Shown piece by piece: positions 57,396 to 64,000 of a stretch of DNA of 64,000 bases (position 1 is its first letter; every line of letters starts with the position of its first letter). The stretch is from Rotaria sordida (taxonomy: Eukaryota > Rotifera > Eurotatoria > Philodinida > Philodinidae), in assembly GCA_905250125.1 (NCBI GenBank), contig CAJNOL010000370.1:1-64000 (forward strand). Direction: 5' to 3'. The notes beneath the pieces were generated by a model, which had not been told where the DNA came from, did not search any database, and saw only the letters and a list, made by a program, of their open reading frames with translations. A program made the translations under genes and the position numbers.

Positions 57396-60300
57396 CTAAA
57401 TATCAAATTTATTCAATAATTAACAAGATAATTTAAAAACAATAATGTTTTCTATATTATACAACAATAACATTGAAACATAACATCTCGTTTGAGTTTT
57501 ATACAAATATCTAAATTTTCAATTCAACCTTTTTCTCATTAAAAAATCTTCATAAACAAATAAAATCAGTTTTATATGAAAAATATTCTTCTCGTCACGA
57601 AAAAACGTTTTTTAATGAAAAACTCGAACTATCTTACTATTATTAATGGTAAAAGAGCTAGTTAGTGCCGTTCCGAAGGACGCTGAAATGTGGACACTGA
57701 CCTATATCATTGAGAGTTGTTATCCTAATATGTCATCTCTAACACTGAAAGATTTCTATTGATTATAATTATTCTTATAACTAATCAGTGACATAAACAA
57801 TATTTTATTATTTATTTCCACATTTAAAACTCCTACTATCTTTTTCGTTCGTTTGAGCGCGTTGTTTTTTTTTATTTGAAATTTTATCATCATCAACTAT
57901 TTCATAAATAGTAGTATGAGAATAATGCATTTTTAATATGCATTAGTCATTCGTTACAATAGTTTTATAGATCTCAATTAATTTATCAATAATCATATTC
58001 TTCCATTCTGACACTAATAAATATATCGAATCATGCTTCTTCTTCTTCTATTGATCATATCATCGATAAGACGGACAGATAAATACCTATTAGCACTATT
58101 CACCATTGATTTTTATCATACAAGTTTAAGTTCTTAAAAAGGTCAACGATTATACTATTAAGAATTTAGTTAAGTGCATATGTTAGTTTTTTCAAATAAT
58201 TATGAAAACGTTATTATATTCTATATCAGTCAAATTGATATTCTTCGAATCGTTCAAGCCTTTTTCTATTGTTAAGTAAATCTTAAGTTTTTTGTGTGTA
58301 GTTGCTGAGGTCTCTAATTGGGAAGAGGGTGGGCGGGAGCCACCAAAACTTGAACTTAAACACTTCCACTCACTATTTTCTTCTAAAACATAGGTGAGTT
58401 CCACAATAATTCGATTGTTTCAACATATCGTTCATGATATAACGATGAATATATTCTATAATCAATTATCTATATATGTTTTTAATTAATTATTAAATTG
58501 AAGATTAGCAATATGATTTAGAGAAATTCTTAATATGAATTCAAGTAGAAAGATTAGATAAGAATATTATAATAAATAACATATAACTATAGTGTTAGAT
58601 TGAAAATAAAATAGTTTTATTATATATTTATTTCAATGAGTTATTCTAATCATTAGTAAAAACTAATATATGACCATAGAATATTGAATTTTAAACGAAA
58701 AATTGATTTAAATCGATTTAATAGTTGGTCAATATTGAATATATTAAAGTTGAACATATAGATTATTTAAACGACTAAATTAAAATGGTTAGGAATTAAT
58801 ATTGAACAATGAAACTGCAAATTATTTTTTCCTCAGATTGAGCCTGCTGGGTTAGTCCTGCAATCGCTCAGGTTTGAATCCGAAAAATATATCGTTTCTT
58901 CGGAACAACCATTCCGTTCGGATTAGAAAATTTCACTGAGAATGCCAAAGTTACGATCCGACGGACACTCGCCGCAGGTATAAACATAAAGGGGATGGAT
59001 TTCACTAGAAGATACCAAGAGAAGAATTTGGATGTTACTGTTTAGTTAGGCATTAAGACAAAAAATTCAACTCAGAGTTGTAACCGATCTGATTAAAAGA
59101 AATTTTATTGACATGCCATTTTTCTCTGATAAAACATATGTCGAGAGAAAGTTTGAATGATTTTTTCAAAATAATCAAATAGTTTTGTTTCAAAAAAAAA
59201 GATCCGTTTTATTTCTTTTAATCGGTCTATATTTCATCGTGTTACTAAAGCTAAACTTCCCAACGTATTTCATCAATGTTTCTTTAGAGATCAGATTCAA
59301 GTCTGGAATGTTGTGTGAAGAGATTCGTTAGATTGATCTGCAAAATCTGAGTAGAAAAATTCAAGATTTTGAGTTTAGCAATCAGCTATCGGTTAAATAA
59401 CTCTTTTTTTTGTACTATACAGTAAACCAACACATATTCATCTTTGAAAAACCTAACAGATATAAATGACTATAACATGATATTTCTTCGTGAAGACTTG
59501 TAAAAACATGAATGTAAAAAGCCAAATAAGTGTTCGTTTTAGAGTTATTCCTATTAATCAATTGAAAATGACCCAACAAATCGATAGGACCCAACCGGTT
59601 CGAAAGTTTTCGACCAGTTACAAGTCAAAGACAGATCTCCTTCTATTTTTAAAGTGCATTGAATTGTCAAAGTATCAATAGTTTAGATCAGTTATCTCAT
59701 CACAAATAAAAATAATAAAAGTAACTTTCACATGACAGAATTCATAATAGTACAATAATCAATGTATCAAATATAAGTTTGTATGAACGTTTACAATTCT
59801 TACCGTCTCAAGAATACGTTTGTGTTACGATCACATTAGTGATACTGCAATTTATATAAAAACAAAATAAATTTATTTTCAAATTTATATATCTTATAAA
59901 GAGAAGCCCAGGTTGAAGAAGTACGGCCATAGACGGCAAAAAGCAGTAACAATGTACGGCGGACGAACATAATCGCCATAGACGACGATACACGTATAAA
60001 TAGGATTGATTTTTATCATATATACAAACGACTATCATAACTTACTCGTGAGTTGAGATGCTAATCTCAATCAAGACTTACTTTTGAATACAACATGATG
60101 TAAGTATTCATTTAGAAAAATTAAACTGTATTTTTCTTATTTCGATTTATATCAAAAAAAAATAGTCAACAATAAGTAATAATTTAAATAAATTTTTGTT
60201 TGTTTATGGGAGTAGAAGGTCAGAGAAAGTCGCTCTTTCCCTCTCCTCTTCATTGAGAAGGAGAAGCTAATGTGAATACGATGATGTACACTGGACGTAT

Positions 60301-60520
60301 ATACAACATGATGAGATACGATCATAATCCAGGGGTCAAATAATACGATCGTAATTTATAATCTTTACGACGGTCATAATATTTCATCTTGGAGAGTTCT
60401 TCATTCTTTTCATTTACTAACGCCCTCTATCTTCTGGCGATTTCTTTATTAGTCCACTACATGGTCTTTGTCCTCGATCTTTTGTCGTCTTCGTTTTATA
60501 TTTTTTTGCTAAATAGAATT
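57396..60520. other. Long gap upstream of IFT57, no gene seen
   Basis: About 3.1 kb expected to hold the 5' part of IFT57. No FYxFxxLxxWL-type exon was found on the minus strand. 58840-58880 has a pol III-like GGTTAGTCC ... GGTTTGAATCC pair, possibly an old tRNA-derived SINE. 59930-59990 repeats CGGCCATAGACGGC/CGCCATAGACGACG. Confidence 0.4.
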
Positions 60521-60538
60521 ATTTGAAAATTCTTCATC

Positions 60539-61437
60539 ATGACTGAAATATCAATTCGTGATGTATTTCTTTCAATGCAATTACCACCTGTTGATGAAAT
60601 AGTTGCTAATTCAAAAACAGGTTACTATTAATGAATGATGATTTTGTTTTTCTGTTAAAAGAAAAGTTAATATGAAAAATTTTTATTTAGATTTTCGAAC
60701 AATTCGGAAATCTCGTCGATCATGTTATCGAACTTGTATGGATTATTTTATTAATTTGTTGAATAAAATTCTTATGTTTCTTCTCTCTTTAGATCATATT
60801 CAAAAAAATGAAGAAACAATAGATAATTCAAATATTATTCTTGATGAATTAATTCAAAAAATTCAAATAAAAAATAATCATTTAAAAGAACATTTACAAC
60901 AAGAAAATTATGCTATTGAAGATTTAATATGTAAAAAGTAAAAATTTTTATTTATTTATTATAATCAAAAATAGAATTTTTTTTTTTTTTTATAGACGTG
61001 AAATTGATTTATGGCGTCAATTAACTAATTTAACTATATTACCATCAACACGAAAAAAATCTATTAATGATCAATTAATTGCTTGTAAATAGAAATTTTT
61101 TTTTGTATAAATATTTTGAATTAATTTTTCCTTTTTTTGGACAAATTAAGATGATTTAAATGAAAAAAAGACAATTGAATTTCGAAAAGATTCAAATGAA
61201 AATGCTCCATTAAAAACTTGGAATTATTTAAGTCGTCATATAACAGATGATTTAATAGGAAATATTCTTTATGAATCAGGTAATAATAATACATCCAATG
61301 GACATCATGCAATAAAAAAAACTCGAAGAACAAATGATGTAACACAAAAAATTCTTTCAAATACAGGAAAATCAACAACAATGAATACAAATTTACAATC
61401 AAAAACTAAACGAACAACACGTCGTAGTCGAATGTAA
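60539..61437 (+). CDS. Unrecognised coiled-coil protein just upstream of geminin
   Basis: Exons 60539-60620, 60691-60735, 60793-60937, 60996-61084 and 61151-61437 give 215 residues. The 57-bp intron 60736-60792 (GTATGG ... TTTAG) is in phase, so retaining it would give 234 residues; its removal gives a smoother helix. The N-terminus is MTEISIRDVFLSMQLPPVDE, the middle a coiled coil (LDELIQKIQIKNNHLKEHLQ), then LWRQLTNLTILPSTRKK, LKTWNYLSRHITDDLIG and a basic Ser/Thr/Lys/Arg tail (KTKRTTRRSRM). The basic tail suggests a nuclear, DNA- or chromatin-contacting protein (inference). I do not recognise the family. TTTTTTTGCTAAATAG ends 22 bases before the ATG. The next gene starts 122 bases downstream on the same strand. 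Confidence 0.62.
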
Positions 61438-61559
61438 ACAGTTCGTGTTGTTTTATTTTTTGTATAGAATAAATAATTTTCTTGTTAATATGAAGATAAA
61501 TAAATAATATGTTCTTATATGTTTTTCAGATTATAATATTTAGAAAAAAAAAAAAAAAG

Positions 61560-62806
61560 ATGGCAAAAGCACCACTTAAACAATTATCTGTTAATACATT
61601 CGAAAGTATTCGAATTATGTCGCCTAAATCAGCAACAAAAAAGGTAATGTGAAAACAATTTTATAATATAACATCCTTAAACATAGATATACAATCAATA
61701 TTCGGACAAAACCGGAATGATCCTTTGTATTTCATTTACTTCGGTAGATTTTCTTCCAGTGCTGACGAAGAAATAACTTCTTTGGGTGTCAAATCGATAT
61801 TTGACGGAGGCAATGAGTAATATGAAAGTCCAGAATGGTTTAGTTTTCTCAGCCTTCATTCTTGAAATGTCAAATGATCAAAAAAAGAATTCTCTACAAG
61901 ATAAGCTTCGTTTCTAGGAGGAACACTTTCATATGCTCCCTCGTAAGTCTGCATACACGTAATGATAATATGCCCTTAGAAGTTTAAGTGAGAAAATGGC
62001 TAGTGAAGGAAGTCGATTATCCTTTATTCGATAACTATAATAGACTGATTGATATACATCCTCGACGAAGGATGATATCATTAGTTACATATCTCTCGTG
62101 TGTGTGTGTGCTGAGAATCTTCGTGCCAATGGAAGGAATTTATTCCCTCATAGTGGCCAAAAGATGTCACTACATAGTAATCTCACGGAGAATCTGCTAA
62201 CATTAGGTCAAACAAGTTCTCTTGTAATATTATCTTTTAGCATGCGCCTATTATAATTGATGGACAATTAATAAAGAAAAAGAATGCTGTTTGTAAACGA
62301 TTACTACCTGTTGAAGATACAAATAATGATATTTCATCAATTATTCAAGTTGGTATACGAATGCCAACAAATGAATTTGAAAAATTTGTTCCAAGTAAAT
62401 TTCTTATTAAAATAATATGATAAATATTGATTGATTTTTTCTGTTTTAGAAACATCACTAGAATCATATTGGCATATTATGGCTGAACATTATCGAATTA
62501 AACTTGAAGAAGTAACACGTGAAAATCACCAAGTAATTAATATAAAATAAATTCTTTTTGTTAAAAAGAATTCATATTCTTTTGTTTTTAAGCTTCATGA
62601 AATTGTTGATGGATTAAATAAAGATAATGAAAATTTACGTGCAGTTGCTGATCATTGTGAATATTTAACTGATATTATTGAAGTAAAATAATAGACCATT
62701 ATATATATATATTTTTTTTTTAAATTTTATTATTTTGTAGAAATTAACTAGTGAAGATAATATTCAAAATGCAAATAAATCATCAGTTCGTGGACGTTTG
62801 TTTTGA
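61560..62806 (+). CDS. GMNN: Geminin
   Basis: Inhibitor of the replication licensing factor CDT1. Exons 61560-61643, 62241-62394, 62450-62532, 62593-62682 and 62741-62806 give 158 residues in phase. The family core is clear: SYWHIMAEHYRIKLEEVTRE ('[20 protein letters not shown]'), then heptads HEIVDGLNKDNENLRAVADH and CEYLTDIIEKLTSED ('AEHVQYMAELIERLNGE'), the coiled coil that dimerises and contacts CDT1. The N-terminus APLKQLSVNTF resembles vertebrate 'RRTLKMIQ'. No clear destruction box (RxxL) is visible at the N-terminus. Shorter than human geminin (209), lacking its acidic tail; paralogues multicilin and GEMC1 are longer. TATGTTTTTCAG lies about 30 bases before the ATG, with a second possible acceptor TATTTAG closer in. 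Confidence 0.87.
61644..62240 (+). other. Geminin intron 1 (0.6 kb), repeat-like
   Basis: Much longer than the other geminin introns. ATGCTCCCTCGTAAG near 61932 and (reversed) TATGAGGGAATAAATTCC near 62130 recall the GAGGGAA motif of the NEK-intron foldbacks. A (GT)n run lies at 62099-62110. No coding. Confidence 0.4.
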
Positions 62807-64000
62807 TATTAAAAAAAAAACAACAACAATTCTATGAACTATAGATAGATATAGATATAAATATTTTGTTGTGTTTATTTTGTGTTTCTCTCTTGTGAAT
62901 AAAATGGAAAAAAGCTAATCGATGTTGTTAAATAAACGCAAAGATTACAAATAAAATAAAAATGAATCAAAATTAACTATATCTATTATATTGATATGTA
63001 TAACAATAGAAATTTTGCAAGAATAATGCATCAATCGAGCTGATATTTTTTGATCATAAATAAGATTCAATACGATTAGTAGAAATCTAAAAGGATCTAT
63101 GCCTGACTGGCTTTTTTATCCTTTAGGAATAGTATTTATGAAGACTCGCCTTACGAACTATTGGCATGATATTTTGTTCATAGATAAATCTCAAGTTCAT
63201 TTAAATATTATTAAAATTTTAGCTCAAATGAATGTATGTTTTCTAGAGATATTGAATATTTAAATAATAGTTCAATCGGATAGAAAGATGTCCATATTCG
63301 ATTTTCTTTGAGTAGAACAAAATGTTATGTCAACATCTTTTATAATTATCATATCCAGAGTATGAAAACTCATCGAATTATTGTCTTAGTTTTGTGAAAA
63401 ATATTTTCAATAATGTTATACAAAGTCGCTGTTATCTTATCATTTATTATGAAACTATGTAGTCCATTACACTCGAAAGCTAATCTAATGATTTGTTTCT
63501 GTTATATTTTTTGTAACTTGAAAAGAAAAATTTTCCTATAGAAATCGTCTCAAATTGGATGAGAAAATCGTGTCCTCGGATTATTTGATGTAGTCACATT
63601 GTTAGGAGATTTATTGAACAAACGAAATTAGTTTTTAACCGAAAGATATTCATAAAAGTTAAACTTCAATTCGATCAAAGCAAAAAATGTCTTTTAACGA
63701 TAGTTGATCATTAGTGTGAAATGATGACATACTTGTTAAATTGAAACTTCAAATGTTTACTGAAAGAAATTTCTCTTGAAACTTTTTCTCGATTGATTAA
63801 CGTTTATCCAATAGCCAATACTTCCCTATACTTTATTAAGCTATTGATATTTCTCTTTGTCAAATTATCCATAAAAATATTATTTTTGACCAAATTTTCA
63901 TTTGATTTAAATAACATACAAAGTTCGATATTGCATTAATAGAAGGATCATTACTTTAAAACTTTCCTCCATTGAATTCATACTATGCATTTTCCATCTA
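62807..64000. other. Intergenic, no gene seen
   Basis: 3' flank of geminin with AATAAA-like sites near 62897 and 62930. The remaining 1 kb is AT-rich with no recognised feature. Confidence 0.45.

Noticed and set aside
58840..58890. Possible tRNA or SINE head (GGTTAGTCC ... GGTTTGAATCC)
   Set aside because: Only box-like words; no cloverleaf, no second copy in the window.

Overview
The window looks like a piece of an animal nuclear genome, most likely a bdelloid rotifer (inference). It is very AT-rich. Genes are split by many introns of about 45-80 bp with GT...AG ends, and coding exons favour A/T-ending codons. Several lineage-typical families are present: an F-box protein, TPR and ADP-ribosyltransferase-associated fragments, a FLYWCH/MULE transposase, and arrays of TGTGGG, which I recall as the bdelloid telomere unit. 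No tRNA or rRNA gene was recognised. Positions 42791-42890 are an assembly gap of 100 N.

Genes that look intact or nearly so, left to right: pyruvate dehydrogenase kinase (minus, 3' end cut by the window edge), two adjacent Nup62-type nucleoporin genes (minus), a NEK11-like kinase (plus, 13 exons), a possible small membrane protein (plus), a four-module SPRY protein ending in a CaaX box (plus, 16 exons), a PI31-like gene (plus, one phase problem), an F-box protein (plus), IFT57 (minus, N-terminal exons not found), an unrecognised coiled-coil protein and geminin (both plus, 122 bases apart).

Broken genes: a DROSHA copy at 38198-40608 with two in-frame stops, frame errors and a 5' end that stops at a 16-bp satellite; a MULE transposase gene with two stops; a TPR gene split by a hAT element; remnants of an F-box gene and of a bdelloid ADP-ribosyltransferase-associated protein; and an unidentified coding-like fragment at 43391-43740. 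In animals, PDK would act in the mitochondrion, Nup62 at the nuclear pore, NEK11 and geminin in cell-cycle control, IFT57 in cilia and PI31 with the proteasome. The neighbours therefore do not form one pathway, although the coiled-coil gene plus geminin and the Nup62 pair are tight enough to be co-transcribed.

The remaining sequence is dominated by mobile and palindromic DNA. There are three TTAA-flanked piggyBac-like elements (one keeps a transposase zinc-ribbon remnant), a hAT element with an 8-bp target duplication, a Tigger/pogo-like MITE, many long-inverted-repeat (foldback) elements inside introns, a head-to-head 177-bp satellite array forming a roughly 1.6-kb palindrome, and three TGTGGG/CCCACA head-to-head blocks. 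Many genes have a 3' splice-acceptor-like site within a few bases of the ATG, which fits spliced-leader trans-splicing. All exon boundaries were read by eye from GT/AG sites and frame continuity.
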